From: Marinimicrobium sp050113635
GTDB lineage: Bacteria; Pseudomonadota; Gammaproteobacteria; Pseudomonadales; Cellvibrionaceae
Length of the DNA stretch: 64,000 nucleotides
NCBI RefSeq assembly: GCF_050113635.1
Contig: NZ_JBNJLT010000001.1
Location: forward strand, 1,141,656-1,205,655
Reading direction: 5' to 3'
Shown: positions 8,206 to 17,607 of the stretch, in pieces
How the letters are laid out: each line of letters starts with the position of its first letter
Position numbering within the stretch: position 1 is the stretch's first letter
Program-made: the position numbers and the translations under genes
The notes under the pieces: model-generated
The model's database searches: none
What the model was told of the DNA's origin: nothing
What the model saw: the letters and a program-made list of their open reading frames with translations, nothing else

Positions 8206-8979
8206 CTAGCGGGTTTTTGACGGTAGCGTGCCCTTGGTCATCAATGCGTCCACCAACGGTTTAAGGGCATCCGCCAACCGCTGATACCCCTCAGCGTTCG
8301 GGTGCAGTAGATCGGGCATGATCGCGCTGTTCAAGCGGCCCTGACCATCGATAAACACCGTATTGAGGTTGGCGTAAAATACGCCGGGACGCTCCGCTAG
8401 CGAACGAATTCTCTGATTCACCGCACGGTTATTCACACGTTTGGGATCGTCCGCCGTCTCGCCGCGAGGGAAAATCGCCAGCAACAAAATATTGGTATTC
8501 GGCAAACGGGTTTGCAGCTCTCCGATGATGTTGGTTACACCGGCGGCAATATCGTCCGGCGGGTCCATGCGGTGCCCCGTATTGTTGGTGCCGATCATCA
8601 GTACCACCAGTTTGGGATCAATACCGGTGACCTCGTTGTGCTGCAATCGCCAGATTACATTTTCAGTGCGATCACCACTGAAGCCCAGGTTCAGGGTGCG
8701 CCACTGGCCAAACGTCTGGCCGAAAGCCTCGGCACCTTTTCCTTCCCAGCCCTGGGTGATGGAATCTCCCATAAACACCAGTTCAGGCCGGGTCGAGCGC
8801 AAGGCCAGTTTTTCTTCGTGGCGAGGCATCCACCAGTCGATGGCCCACTCCTCTTCCAGCGGCGCCGGGGTGAGGGCGGGCGGCACGCTGTCGGCGGCGT
8901 CCTTCGGCGTGTGTGTGGCGCTGCAAGCAGCCAGCGCACCCATGAGGACTGAAAAAGCAACGACTAGACAACGGTTCAT
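8206..8979 (-). CDS. SGNH/GDSL-family hydrolase lipoprotein
   Basis: A 257-residue lipoprotein with lipobox LAAC (Cys19) after a short signal peptide. The SGNH blocks are all present: FMGDSITQG (nucleophile Ser), GFSGDRTENV (block II Gly), MIGTNN (block III Asn) and DLLHPNAEGY (block V Asp/His). It resembles PAF-acetylhydrolase-like esterases, which in this lineage include acetylxylan or other carbohydrate esterases. The substrate is not evident. Its 3' end meets that of plcP tail to tail. Confidence 0.85.
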   Translation of the reverse strand: MNRCLVVAFSVLMGALAACSATHTPKDAADSVPPALTPAPLEEEWAIDWWMPRHEEKLALRSTRPELVFMGDSITQGWEGKGAEAFGQTFGQWRTLNLGFSGDRTENVIWRLQHNEVTGIDPKLVVLMIGTNNTGHRMDPPDDIAAGVTNIIGELQTRLPNTNILLLAIFPRGETADDPKRVNNRAVNQRIRSLAERPGVFYANLNTVFIDGQGRLNSAIMPDLLHPNAEGYQRLADALKPLVDALMTKGTLPSKTR

Positions 8980-9049
8980 AACACCAACTCCTCAATGGTT
9001 ATTATTACAGCAGAAACGCCGCTCTCAACGGGGCAGTTCCGATCTTTCC

Positions 9050-9850
9050 CTAAAGATTATACGGTTCCAGATGTTTCGCAAGCTCAGCGGCCGCCTCGCA
9101 CAACCGTCCAGCGGCTTCTTCCACGCTGCAACCATTATCCGGTCGGGATCGCACAAACGGCACGGTCAGAGCGGCAATCGCACCACGCGCGCCCTGTACA
9201 GGAACCGACAGGTCTGTAATGCCGTCCGTAAACTCACTGGGGGCTCTGACGTAGCCCAGCGCACGAGCCTCCCGGGCCCGCTGCGTGAAATCCTTCCATT
9301 CCGACGCTTTAAAACCGCAGCGCGCCTGCAGGCTCAACGGGTTTTTTTCACTCTGAAAACTGAATATCGCCAGCCCTGATGCTGAGCACTCGACAGGGCG
9401 TCGGTACCCCACTCGCACCGAAAAGCCCAGATCACCCGGGCTCTCTATGCGACCAACGACTACCACCTGCTCCCCGGAGAGAATCGACAGATGACAGGAT
9501 TGACCAATATCGTGAGCCAGCGCATTCATCACTGGCATCGCCACGTCAATCAGGGTTTTGGTCGGTGCCCGGGAGATACCTAAAGTGAACAACTGATTGC
9601 TGAGCGTATATCCCTCACCCGTTCCCTCCACCGGGACGATGTAACCCCGATACTCCAGCGCCAGAATCATCCGAAACAGTTCACTGACTGATCGCCCCAG
9701 ACTTGCCGCGATTTGCGACGTTGTCAGGGGATCACCGCTGCGTGCAAGCAACTCCAACACATCCAGCCCCTTCTCCAGAGCTGGCGCGCGATATTTTCGT
9801 TCTTCTTCGCCCTTCCGACGGACAGCGGTTATAAAAGGTTGGTCACTCAT
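9050..9850 (-). CDS. IclR-family transcriptional regulator
   Basis: A 266-residue regulator. The winged HTH is at about 20-80 (LEKGLDVLELLARSGDPLTTSQIAASLGRS), followed by the IclR effector domain (about 90-260) with SGLAIF. The start at 9850 (MSDQPFITAV) has GGAGAG six bases upstream and is preferred over the longer reading to 9874. Neighbours on either side belong to other functions, so the target is unclear; an inverted repeat at 9897-9930 suggests autoregulation. Confidence 0.87.
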   Translation of the reverse strand: MSDQPFITAVRRKGEEERKYRAPALEKGLDVLELLARSGDPLTTSQIAASLGRSVSELFRMILALEYRGYIVPVEGTGEGYTLSNQLFTLGISRAPTKTLIDVAMPVMNALAHDIGQSCHLSILSGEQVVVVGRIESPGDLGFSVRVGYRRPVECSASGLAIFSFQSEKNPLSLQARCGFKASEWKDFTQRAREARALGYVRAPSEFTDGITDLSVPVQGARGAIAALTVPFVRSRPDNGCSVEEAAGRLCEAAAELAKHLEPYNL

Positions 9851-9896
9851 TATTCTCTCCCGCGACAACCTCATCTCAAGGCCCGCGCCGTGATTT

Positions 9897-9930
9897 ATTA
9901 TGGTGGCCTTCTATATAACACACCCATAAT
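9897..9930. promoter_or_regulatory. Candidate operator/promoter of the IclR gene
   Basis: ATTATGG (9897-9903) and CCATAAT (9924-9930) form a 7-bp perfect inverted repeat 20 bp apart around an AT-rich core (CTATATAAC). It lies 47 bp before the IclR start. IclR proteins often bind such repeats in their own promoter. Confidence 0.4.
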
Positions 9931-9974
9931 TTGCCTGTAAAATAAAATTTATTATTGAAAAAAGGAGGGGGGGG

Positions 9975-10670
9975 TCAGAAGGTAAAGGCGTTCACAATCG
10001 TCTGGTAGTGCTCACCCAGCTTGACGGGATCAAGCGGCGGCCTGAAAAAAGCATGATAATCACCGCGGGGATTAAACAACACGACATGACCACTGTGATC
10101 AACGGTGTAATCATTGCCCTGGGTCACTTTCGCGAACGCCACATTAACCTGGTTGGCAAAGCGTTTGATGGTCAGGAACTCCCCGGTAACGCCGATGAAA
10201 TCGTCGTGAAAATAGGGGACATATTCAGCCAGCACCTCCGGTGTATCCCTCGCCGGGTCGAGCGTCACTAACAACACTTGAGTTTGTTTTGCCAGCGCCG
10301 GGGGAAGCTGTTCCATCATGCGCGACAGATCCGCCATCGCCATAGGGCAGATATCCGGGCAATGGGTAAACCCGAAAAAAGCCAGGGTCCAGTGTTCTTG
10401 CAGGTTGTTCTGAGTAAAAGGCTGGCCCCGATGATCCACCAGCTCAAAAGCACTGATACGGCGCGGCTGCTCGAATACCATGGTGCCGGCTTCCCGCAGG
10501 GCTTCGCGATCCAGTGGGGGATCACGGGTCACTTTGTAAACCTGAAGCCCCATGACTACGAGTACCGCCACCACCAGCACGGCAACCGTGCGGCGCACAC
10601 CGCGCCGCTGGACCTCTTGGCGGTCGCCCGCATTATCGTTTTTACCGTGGTCATTGGAATCGTCAGTCAC
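9975..10670 (-). CDS. sco1: SCO1/SenC copper chaperone for cytochrome oxidase
   Basis: A 231-residue membrane-anchored thioredoxin-fold protein (TM about 28-44). It has the copper motif CPDICP (CxxxC) and a later conserved His in VDHSGHVVLFNPRG. SCO proteins deliver copper to the CuA site of cytochrome oxidase subunit II. It is the last gene of the leftward cox cluster, 55 bases after ctaB. Confidence 0.92.
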   Translation of the reverse strand: MTDDSNDHGKNDNAGDRQEVQRRGVRRTVAVLVVAVLVVMGLQVYKVTRDPPLDREALREAGTMVFEQPRRISAFELVDHRGQPFTQNNLQEHWTLAFFGFTHCPDICPMAMADLSRMMEQLPPALAKQTQVLLVTLDPARDTPEVLAEYVPYFHDDFIGVTGEFLTIKRFANQVNVAFAKVTQGNDYTVDHSGHVVLFNPRGDYHAFFRPPLDPVKLGEHYQTIVNAFTF

Positions 10671-10725
10671 CGATTACCTCCGGATATCATGTAAGCACTC
10701 GGCCAGCCCCGAGTTCCGCGCACAA

Positions 10726-11655
10726 TTACGAACGTTGGGCGAGATAATCGGCCGGCACCGGCAGCAGATAATGGTCCAATAGCATCACCACAAACAGTGC
10801 CATCAAATAAACAATGGAGTATTTGAACGTGTCCATCCCCACCGAGGGTTTGCGACTGAACATCAACGCCAACGACCAATACAGGAAACCGGCCCCCAGC
10901 ACCAGCGCCCCGAGCAGGTAGAGCCAATTCAACATGCCGGTGATAAAAGGCAACATGGTCACCAGTACCAGAATAACGGTGTAGAGCAGGATGTGCAGTT
11001 TGGTGTAGCGCTCGCCGTGCGTCACCGGAAGCATGGGAATATCCGCTTTGGCGTACTCGTCTTTACGATGTACCGCCAGTGCCCAGAAATGCGGCGGCGT
11101 CCAGGCAAAAATAATCAGCACCAGCAGCAGAGCGTGACCGTCAATCTGTCCGGTCACCGCCGTCCAGCCCAGTAGCGGTGGCGCGGCGCCAGCGATGCCG
11201 CCGATCACAATATTCTGGGGCGTGGCGCGCTTGAGAAACAGGGTGTAGACCACGGCGTAACCCAGCAGCGACACCAGCGTCAGGACGGCGGTCAGGGTAT
11301 TGATGAACACGACCAGCAGCGCCATGCCCAGACTGCCAATAATCAGCGCAAAAATACCGGCCTGCACCGGTTCAACCCGGCCTTTCGCCACGGGTCGATT
11401 AAAAGTACGGGCCATTTTCTGATCTACGTGCCGGTCCACCAAGTGATTGACTGTCGCCGCCGAGCCCGCACACAGCGCAATGCCCAGGTTGCCAATCAGC
11501 AATACATCCAGTGGCACCATGCCCGGCACGGCCAACAGCATACCGATCACCGAAGTCAGGATCATGAGCAGCACAACATTGGGTTTACACAGCTCGTAAT
11601 AATCCCGCCAGTGGATACCGGAGGAAGTGTGCGGACGATCAACGGCTTTAGCCAT
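10726..11655 (-). CDS. ctaB: Protoheme IX farnesyltransferase (heme O synthase)
   Basis: A 309-residue UbiA-family membrane prenyltransferase that adds farnesyl to heme B. The first Asp-rich motif is within NHLVDRHVDQKMARTFNRP, and the second conserved loop is HRKDEYAKADIPMLPV. About nine membrane helices. It acts just before ctaA in heme A synthesis and lies between ctaA and sco1 in the same direction. Confidence 0.94.
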   Translation of the reverse strand: MAKAVDRPHTSSGIHWRDYYELCKPNVVLLMILTSVIGMLLAVPGMVPLDVLLIGNLGIALCAGSAATVNHLVDRHVDQKMARTFNRPVAKGRVEPVQAGIFALIIGSLGMALLVVFINTLTAVLTLVSLLGYAVVYTLFLKRATPQNIVIGGIAGAAPPLLGWTAVTGQIDGHALLLVLIIFAWTPPHFWALAVHRKDEYAKADIPMLPVTHGERYTKLHILLYTVILVLVTMLPFITGMLNWLYLLGALVLGAGFLYWSLALMFSRKPSVGMDTFKYSIVYLMALFVVMLLDHYLLPVPADYLAQRS

Positions 11656-11706
11656 GAGGCACCTATCGTATGTATAGCGTGTTGTATTTATAGCGTGCTG
11701 AAATGA

Positions 11707-12744
11707 TTAAATTCGGATGGCCGAGTAACTCCGATATAGCAGCGTCACCAGACTGAGCAACAGTAACGCACCGACCGCGTTATGAGCAACCGCTACTGAC
11801 AATGGCAGAGAAGCCAGTACATTGGAAATACCCAGAGAAATCTGGACCACCAGCAGCAATCCGATCAGGCCGATCAAGCGCCGACAACGGCGCAACGAAA
11901 CACGCCAGGCACGAACCATCAGAACACATAGCATCACGCTGACCACCAGCGCGCCAATGCGGTGCGTCATGTGAATGGCCGTACGCGCATCCCCTTCCAG
12001 CAAACCACCCAAGTAGTTGGGACCCACGCTTTGCGCCAGATTGAACGCCCGGTAGTAATCCATGTCCGGCCACCATTCGCCATGGCAGGTGGGAAAGTCC
12101 GTGCAGGCCAACGCCGCGTAATTGGCGCTGGTCCAGCCGCCCAGCGCAATCTGCAGCACTACCGCTACCAGCGTCATCCAAATGAGCGGGCGCAAGGCTC
12201 GCAATCGACGATAGCTGTTCGCTGCCAGACTCCAGGGCTGGTTTTGCAAACGCAACGCCAAAAGCCACAATACGCTCAGCGTTGCAAACCCGCCCAGCAA
12301 ATGTGCCGTCACCACCTGAGGCCAAAGCTTGAGCGTCACCGTCCACATGCCAAACGCGGCCTGCACAATCACCAGACCCACCAGCGCCGTGGCGTGCCAT
12401 TTGGGATAGCGCATCGCCGGTGCACGCGATGCGTTGCGCCACACCGCTATCGCTAAACCCAGCAACACAAGCCCGAGCGTGCCGGCGAAATAACGATGCA
12501 CCATTTCCGGCCACGTTTTATCGTGTTCCACAGGCGTTTCGGGAAACAGGGCTTCCGCTCGCGCTACAGATTCTGCCGAAGAAGGCCAGGTTAAATGACC
12601 ATAGCAACCGGGCCAGTCAGGACAACCCAGCCCGGCGTCCACCAACCGGGTGAACGCCCCCAGAACCACCACCAGCGAACAAAGCAGGACACCGAATAAG
12701 GCCCACCGGTAACCGTGTTTTTTCTGGGAAACAGAAGGTGGCAC
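11707..12744 (-). CDS. ctaA: Heme A synthase
   Basis: A 345-residue eight-helix membrane protein of the COX15/CtaA family, oxidising heme O to heme A. Conserved features include LGAFTRLVDAGLGCPDWPGCYG (shown in parts: TRLVDAGLGCPDWPG), MVHRYFAG, HLLGGF, MTHRIGAL and VAHNAVGA, which give the heme-ligating histidines. It precedes ctaB by 51 bases. Confidence 0.93.
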   Translation of the reverse strand: MPPSVSQKKHGYRWALFGVLLCSLVVVLGAFTRLVDAGLGCPDWPGCYGHLTWPSSAESVARAEALFPETPVEHDKTWPEMVHRYFAGTLGLVLLGLAIAVWRNASRAPAMRYPKWHATALVGLVIVQAAFGMWTVTLKLWPQVVTAHLLGGFATLSVLWLLALRLQNQPWSLAANSYRRLRALRPLIWMTLVAVVLQIALGGWTSANYAALACTDFPTCHGEWWPDMDYYRAFNLAQSVGPNYLGGLLEGDARTAIHMTHRIGALVVSVMLCVLMVRAWRVSLRRCRRLIGLIGLLLVVQISLGISNVLASLPLSVAVAHNAVGALLLLSLVTLLYRSYSAIRI

Positions 12745-12791
12745 GAATCAGTCTCCTTATTTTAGTTTTGGATTCAGTGATGGTTAATCCA

Positions 12792-13427
12792 TCAGTCGTC
12801 GTAGGAATAGCGCAATAAGCGCTTGATGTCCTTGAGCAGTTGATTGCCTGTGTGTTCGGGGGAGTACGCCATCATGACATACCCTTCCTGGTCCATCAGA
12901 AAGTAACGCCCGGATGCCAAGGGATCACCCGCCCTGTTGGTTGCGTTCAAGGATTGGACCACGCGTTCACGGTCGGCCCGCAACAAGCGAGTGCCCGGAT
13001 GCTTGGCGGTCAGCTCTTCGAGCGCCTCGTCACTCCACTCGCCATCCAGCAACAAAATAATTCGCTCTACCCGACTGGCTTTTTCCGCCAACCGCACATG
13101 CACCTGCCGCGTCAAATAGAGGTTGTCCCCACAAGCGCCGGAACAGTCGGCATCCACCGGAATAATAAATCGCCAGTGTTTCGCCGCTTTGGGATCGACC
13201 GCCCAGTTTTTCCCGGACAACGTTTCCGGTTGCCACTGCGCCAGTGCCTGCGGTGGATCCAAAAGAAAACCTTCATTCACCTGTTCATCAGGGATGCCAA
13301 CGCCGGTGTGATAAAACACATAGGCAATCAACATGGGCAGGGCGACAACCGCCATCAGGGCAGAGGCCAGCAGGCGTCCCCGGCGTTTCATGCGTCGCTC
13401 GTCTTGCGTGTTTGCACTGTCAGTCAT
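12792..13427 (-). CDS. Cytochrome-oxidase-cluster membrane-anchored protein (thioredoxin-like)
   Basis: A 211-residue protein with one N-terminal membrane helix (about 21-40 of the MTDSANTQ start) and a periplasmic domain. It contains a Cys pair in DADCSGACGDNLY, and the order of elements (WRFIIPV, ..., GRYFLMDQEGYVMMAY) suggests a SCO/thioredoxin-like fold. The ATG at 13427 lies inside the 3' end of surf1 (8-base overlap), so the two are coupled. Homologues hold the same place in Pseudomonas cox clusters; a biogenesis role is inferred from context. Confidence 0.75.
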   Translation of the reverse strand: MTDSANTQDERRMKRRGRLLASALMAVVALPMLIAYVFYHTGVGIPDEQVNEGFLLDPPQALAQWQPETLSGKNWAVDPKAAKHWRFIIPVDADCSGACGDNLYLTRQVHVRLAEKASRVERIILLLDGEWSDEALEELTAKHPGTRLLRADRERVVQSLNATNRAGDPLASGRYFLMDQEGYVMMAYSPEHTGNQLLKDIKRLLRYSYDD

Positions 13428-14232
13428 TGTCGTTACTCTCGCTACCACGGTCTGCGGAGTGTGTTGTTGTCGAACGGGGTCGCCATAACCAGCGGTTGGC
13501 CCACAATCCCCAAAACACGACCGCCAACGCCATAGTGAACCACTGAACCGCATACCCGAAATGTCGGGCTGCGCTGACTTCCAGATCCTGCCAGCCGGTA
13601 ATCAATACACCCGGGCTGCCATCATCCAGTCGCGCATAAAAATTCGGCACCGATTCCCCTAATCGCTCTCCCATCGCGTGAGGATCCAGGGTCAACGCCA
13701 CAGCGGGCCAGCCACGGGACGCCGGTCTGCCACTCAGCAGCGGATGATCGCTGGGGGCAAGCCACTGGGCGAACAGCGTCACCTCGCCCGAAGGCACTGG
13801 CGGATTCGGGTACTCGTCCCGATGTCGAGCGGCAGCGATCCAGCCGCGATTCACCAATACGACCGTGCCGTCGGTAAGTTCAAACGGTGTCACGACTTCG
13901 TAGCCAACCCGCCCCTGCCTTTGCCGGTTATCCAGCAGCCAGTTACGATCCGGCCAATAGTGACCTTCAAGCAACACCCTCCGATTGACCTCCAGGGCTT
14001 GCCACTCGGTGCCGGGTAACTCGGCGGGAGGTTGCGCCGCCACACTGTCCATTCGGGCCTGTCGGTGTTGCTTTTCTTTGGCGCGCTCCAGCTGCCATAC
14101 CCCCAGCCCGATAAGCATCGGTAATGTCAGCAGGCAAAGCAGCGTAATCTTCCATCGAAAGGCGCGCTGGGACCGTTTTTCGCCCGAGGCGGTGCTACAC
14201 TGTGAGCCTGAACCATTCTGAGATGCTTTCAC
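13420..14232 (-). CDS. SURF1-family cytochrome oxidase assembly protein
   Basis: A 270-residue protein with the SURF1 layout: an N-terminal TM (about 27-46), a periplasmic domain and a C-terminal TM (about 224-243). The conserved start of the domain is GVWQLERAKEK and further signatures are NRQRQGRVGYEV and VNRGWIAA. SURF1 helps insert heme A into subunit I. It overlaps the following gene by 8 bases. Confidence 0.9.
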   Translation of the reverse strand: MKASQNGSGSQCSTASGEKRSQRAFRWKITLLCLLTLPMLIGLGVWQLERAKEKQHRQARMDSVAAQPPAELPGTEWQALEVNRRVLLEGHYWPDRNWLLDNRQRQGRVGYEVVTPFELTDGTVVLVNRGWIAAARHRDEYPNPPVPSGEVTLFAQWLAPSDHPLLSGRPASRGWPAVALTLDPHAMGERLGESVPNFYARLDDGSPGVLITGWQDLEVSAARHFGYAVQWFTMALAVVFWGLWANRWLWRPRSTTTHSADRGSESNDND

Positions 14233-14247
14233 AAAACGGAGGCCTGT

Positions 14248-14472
14248 ATGTGGCTGAAAATCATTATCCTGCTACTGTTTGTCGGTGTACTCATCAGTCT
14301 TGGCAGCGGTCTGCGCTTTCTGCTCAAAGACATCGGCGTGCCCGAATCCAAACGAACGCTGTATGCACTGGGCATTCGCATCACCCTGGCCGCCTTGATG
14401 ATGCTTTGCGTTTTCTACGGTTTTTACAGTGGCATCCTTTCCAGTACTGCCCCCTGGGATCACACGCTGTGA
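14248..14472 (+). CDS. DUF2909 twin-transmembrane protein
   Basis: A 74-residue protein with two membrane helices (about 3-22 and 44-65) and a short loop LLKDIGVPESKRTLYALGIR. It is the small twin-TM family found inside gammaproteobacterial cox clusters. It is on the opposite strand, between surf1 and cox3, with its start 15 bases from the surf1 start, so the two may share a divergent promoter. Its role is unknown but linked to the oxidase by position. Confidence 0.8.
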   Translation: MWLKIIILLLFVGVLISLGSGLRFLLKDIGVPESKRTLYALGIRITLAALMMLCVFYGFYSGILSSTAPWDHTL

Positions 14473-14497
14473 AGCGTCGCCATCGGTCTGTTTAGCG

Positions 14498-15418
14498 TTA
14501 GCCGAAAATATACACCGCGAAAAACAACCCTACCCAAACCACATCCACGAAGTGCCAATACCAGCTGGCGGCTTCAAACCCGAAATTGTCGTCCGGTTTA
14601 AAGTGCCCTTTCAGTACGGAACGGAACCACATAACGCTCAGCATAAACATGCCCAGAAACACATGCATACCGTGGAAACCCGTCAGCATAAAGAAGGTAG
14701 TGCCATAAATCCCGGATTGCAGCGTCAGGCCCATTTCCGTGTACGCCACGTAATACTCTTCAATCTGCAAAGCGATAAACGCAATGGCCAGCAAAATGGT
14801 CACGCCCAGCCAGGTGTTGAATGCACGACGCTTGTTGTTCTTGATCGCCGAATGCGCAAAATGCACGGTGACACTGGAGCTGAGCAGCAAGACCGTATTC
14901 CAGAACGGCAACCAGCTCCACAGCGAGCCCGCGTGGGAAAAGCTCATGCTTTCATCGGGACCGCGCACGGTGGCGTTATCCCCATTAACGGCCATATCCG
15001 GCGTCACCATCAGCGGCCAGCTCGCTTCAAACCCTTGCCACAGGAATTCGTTCGTGGAAGTTTCTCCGGCTGTGCCGCTCAGCCAGGGCAATGCCAGGTT
15101 GCGAATATAAAATAACGCGCCGAAAAAGGCGGCGAAGAACATCACTTCACTGAAAATAAACCAGCCCATGCCCCAGACATAGGACCGTTTAAGCTGGGCA
15201 TTATTCAGGCCCGCCATGTTCTCATTGATAACGGCGCCAAACCAGTTCCACAGCACAACGGCAAATATCAAGCCACCCGCCATGAACAGGTAGGGTCCTG
15301 AGCTGCTGTCGTTAAGCCAGTTGGCCGCACCAAAGACGGTTAGAAACAGTCCGAAGCTGGCCCAGAGCGGCAGTTTGCTCTGCTCCGGCACATAGTAAGT
15401 TCCTTCGCTCGTTGCCAT
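14498..15418 (-). CDS. ctaE: Cytochrome c oxidase subunit III
   Basis: A 306-residue seven-helix membrane protein. Conserved segments are WYWHFVDVVWVGLFFAVYI at the C-terminus, FHGMHVFLGMF, and WGMGWFIFSEVMFFAAFFGA. The start at 15418 (MATSEGTYYVPEQSK) has GGAG about 9 bases upstream; the longer reading to 15478 is rejected because it enters the cox11 gene. Confidence 0.94.
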   Translation of the reverse strand: MATSEGTYYVPEQSKLPLWASFGLFLTVFGAANWLNDSSSGPYLFMAGGLIFAVVLWNWFGAVINENMAGLNNAQLKRSYVWGMGWFIFSEVMFFAAFFGALFYIRNLALPWLSGTAGETSTNEFLWQGFEASWPLMVTPDMAVNGDNATVRGPDESMSFSHAGSLWSWLPFWNTVLLLSSSVTVHFAHSAIKNNKRRAFNTWLGVTILLAIAFIALQIEEYYVAYTEMGLTLQSGIYGTTFFMLTGFHGMHVFLGMFMLSVMWFRSVLKGHFKPDDNFGFEAASWYWHFVDVVWVGLFFAVYIFG

Positions 15419-15440
15419 AACGTTTACTCCGCACTCATTT

Positions 15441-16016
15441 TTATTGTTCCACATTCGCCAGATCGTGCTGACCGTCATTGAATCGGTCAGTCACATCAAA
15501 CAAGGTGTACGACAAAGTAATGGTATGAATATTCCGGGGGATATCCCGGTCGATAATAAAAAACATCGGCAGCTCAGCCGAACCGCCCGCCGTCAGTGGC
15601 TGCTGTTCGAAGCAGAAACATTCCGTTTTGTGGAAATAATTACTGGCCTTGAACGGCACCAGGCTCGGAATGGCCTGCCCAACCATATCGCGTTCTGTCG
15701 GGTTGCGAGCATGATAATTGATGTGGGTCTGCTCACCGGGATGTACAGTCACCGTGCGCGTAGCAGGCTGAAACTCCCAGGGCATTCCCTCATTGTTGGT
15801 CGCTACAAACTGCACCTTAATCTCCCGGCTCTCATCCACCCCCGAGTCCGTCGCTGTGTAGCGGTCACCGGTTTTGCCATTCAAGCCCGTGACTTCGCAG
15901 AACGCATCGTACAGCGGTGGCATTATCCAAATGGCGAAGACAAACATGCCCACCGCGGTCACCCCCAATTTGAGGGTAAGCGCGGCTATCGGGTTATCAG
16001 GCAGCAGCTTTCTCAT
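15441..16016 (-). CDS. ctaG: Cytochrome oxidase copper assembly protein Cox11/CtaG
   Basis: A 191-residue protein with one N-terminal TM (about 13-33) and a periplasmic beta domain. It carries the copper-binding CFCFEQQPLTAG motif near residue 135 and the typical FIIDRDIP strand. It delivers copper to the CuB centre of subunit I. It lies between coxA and cox3, as in other proteobacteria. Confidence 0.93.
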   Translation of the reverse strand: MRKLLPDNPIAALTLKLGVTAVGMFVFAIWIMPPLYDAFCEVTGLNGKTGDRYTATDSGVDESREIKVQFVATNNEGMPWEFQPATRTVTVHPGEQTHINYHARNPTERDMVGQAIPSLVPFKASNYFHKTECFCFEQQPLTAGGSAELPMFFIIDRDIPRNIHTITLSYTLFDVTDRFNDGQHDLANVEQ

Positions 16017-16044
16017 CGCGGCAACCTCTCTCTGGCGAACCGGT

Positions 16045-17595
16045 TTATTTCACTTCCGGGGGTGTGCTGAACGTGTGGTATGGCGCCGGTGAAGGCACCG
16101 TCCACTCCAGACCTTCCGGATTGTCCCAGACTTCCGCCGTGGCCGGCTTGCCTCTGATGATCGTGGTGATCACGATGTACAGGAACAGCACTTGCGCACC
16201 GCCGAACAAAAAGGCACCGACGGATGAAATCATGTTCCAGTCGGCAAACATCATGTGGTAATCCGGAATACGGCGGGGCATGCCAGCCAGACCGGAAAAG
16301 TGCATGGGAAAGAACGTCAGGTTCAGACCAATGAACGCCAACCAGAAATGCGTTTTTCCCAATGTTTCGTTATACATGTGGCCACACCATTTCGGCAGCC
16401 AATAATAAACAGCCGCAGTAATGGAGAAGATGGCGCCGGGCACCAACACATAGTGGAAGTGCGCCACCACGAAATAGGTGTCGTGGTACTGGAAGTCCGC
16501 CGGCGCAATAGCCAGCATCAGGCCGGAAAAACCACCAATGGTGAACAGAATGACAAACGCCACGGAAAACAGCATCGGCGTTTCAAATGTCATGGCACCG
16601 CGGAACATCGTGGCCACCCAGTTGAACACTTTCACCCCGGTCGGCACCGCAATCAGCATAGTGGCGTACATGAAGAACAGCTCACCGGCAATGGGCATGC
16701 CCACGGTGAACATGTGGTGCGCCCACACGATAAAACTCAGAAAAGCGATTGAGGCGGTGGCGTACACCATGGAGGAGTAGCCAAACAGGGGTTTGCGAGC
16801 GAAGGTGGGAATGATCGCACTGACAATACCGAATGCCGGCAAGATCATGATGTACACCTCGGGATGCCCGAAGAACCAGAACACATGCTGGAACAACACC
16901 GGATCACCACCGCCAGCGGCGTCAAAGAAGCTGGTGCCAAAGTGAATATCCATCAACATCATGGTCACCACACCTGCCAGCACCGGCATCACCGCGATCA
17001 GCAGATAGGCGGTGATCAACCAGGTCCAGACGAACAGCGGCATTTTCATCAGCGTCATGCCGGGAGCGCGCATGTTCAAAATAGTGGCGATGATGTTGAT
17101 CGCCCCCATAATGGAGCTCGCACCCATGATGTGGATGGCGAAGATAAAAAAGGTCACCGACGGCGGCGCGTAAGTGGTAGACAGGGGCGCGTAGAAGGTC
17201 CAGCCGAAGTTCGGGGCACCGCCTTCCATAAAGAGGGTAGACACCAGCATCAGGAACGCGAAGGGCAGAATCCAGAAGCTCCAGTTGTTCATTCGCGGCA
17301 GAGCCATGTCGGGCGCGCCCACCATCATCGGGATCATCCAGTTTGCCAGGCCAACAAACGCCGGCATGACCGCACCAAAGACCATGATCAGGCCGTGCAT
17401 GGTGGTCATCTGGTTGAAGAAGTTGGGTTCGACAATCTGCAAACCGGGCTGAAACAGTTCCGCACGTACCACAAGCGCAAATACGCCACCGAGGAAGAAC
17501 ATGCAGAAGCTGAACCACAAGTACATGGTGCCGATGTCTTTATGGTTGGTGGTAAACAACCAGCGGGAAATACCTTTAGCGGGGCCGTGTGCCAT
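16045..17595 (-). CDS. ctaD: Cytochrome c oxidase subunit I
   Basis: A 516-residue twelve-helix heme-copper oxidase core. Visible ligands: TMHGLIMVFG (low-spin heme His), HPEVYIMILPAFG with the His-Tyr crosslink pair, the HH pair in VWAHHMFTVG, and YFVVAHFHYVL (heme a3 and heme a histidines). HPEVY with the K-channel makes it an A-type enzyme using heme A, consistent with ctaA/ctaB nearby. It follows coxB by 12 bases. Confidence 0.96.
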   Translation of the reverse strand: MAHGPAKGISRWLFTTNHKDIGTMYLWFSFCMFFLGGVFALVVRAELFQPGLQIVEPNFFNQMTTMHGLIMVFGAVMPAFVGLANWMIPMMVGAPDMALPRMNNWSFWILPFAFLMLVSTLFMEGGAPNFGWTFYAPLSTTYAPPSVTFFIFAIHIMGASSIMGAINIIATILNMRAPGMTLMKMPLFVWTWLITAYLLIAVMPVLAGVVTMMLMDIHFGTSFFDAAGGGDPVLFQHVFWFFGHPEVYIMILPAFGIVSAIIPTFARKPLFGYSSMVYATASIAFLSFIVWAHHMFTVGMPIAGELFFMYATMLIAVPTGVKVFNWVATMFRGAMTFETPMLFSVAFVILFTIGGFSGLMLAIAPADFQYHDTYFVVAHFHYVLVPGAIFSITAAVYYWLPKWCGHMYNETLGKTHFWLAFIGLNLTFFPMHFSGLAGMPRRIPDYHMMFADWNMISSVGAFLFGGAQVLFLYIVITTIIRGKPATAEVWDNPEGLEWTVPSPAPYHTFSTPPEVK

Positions 17596-17607
17596 TGCGC
17601 TACCTCC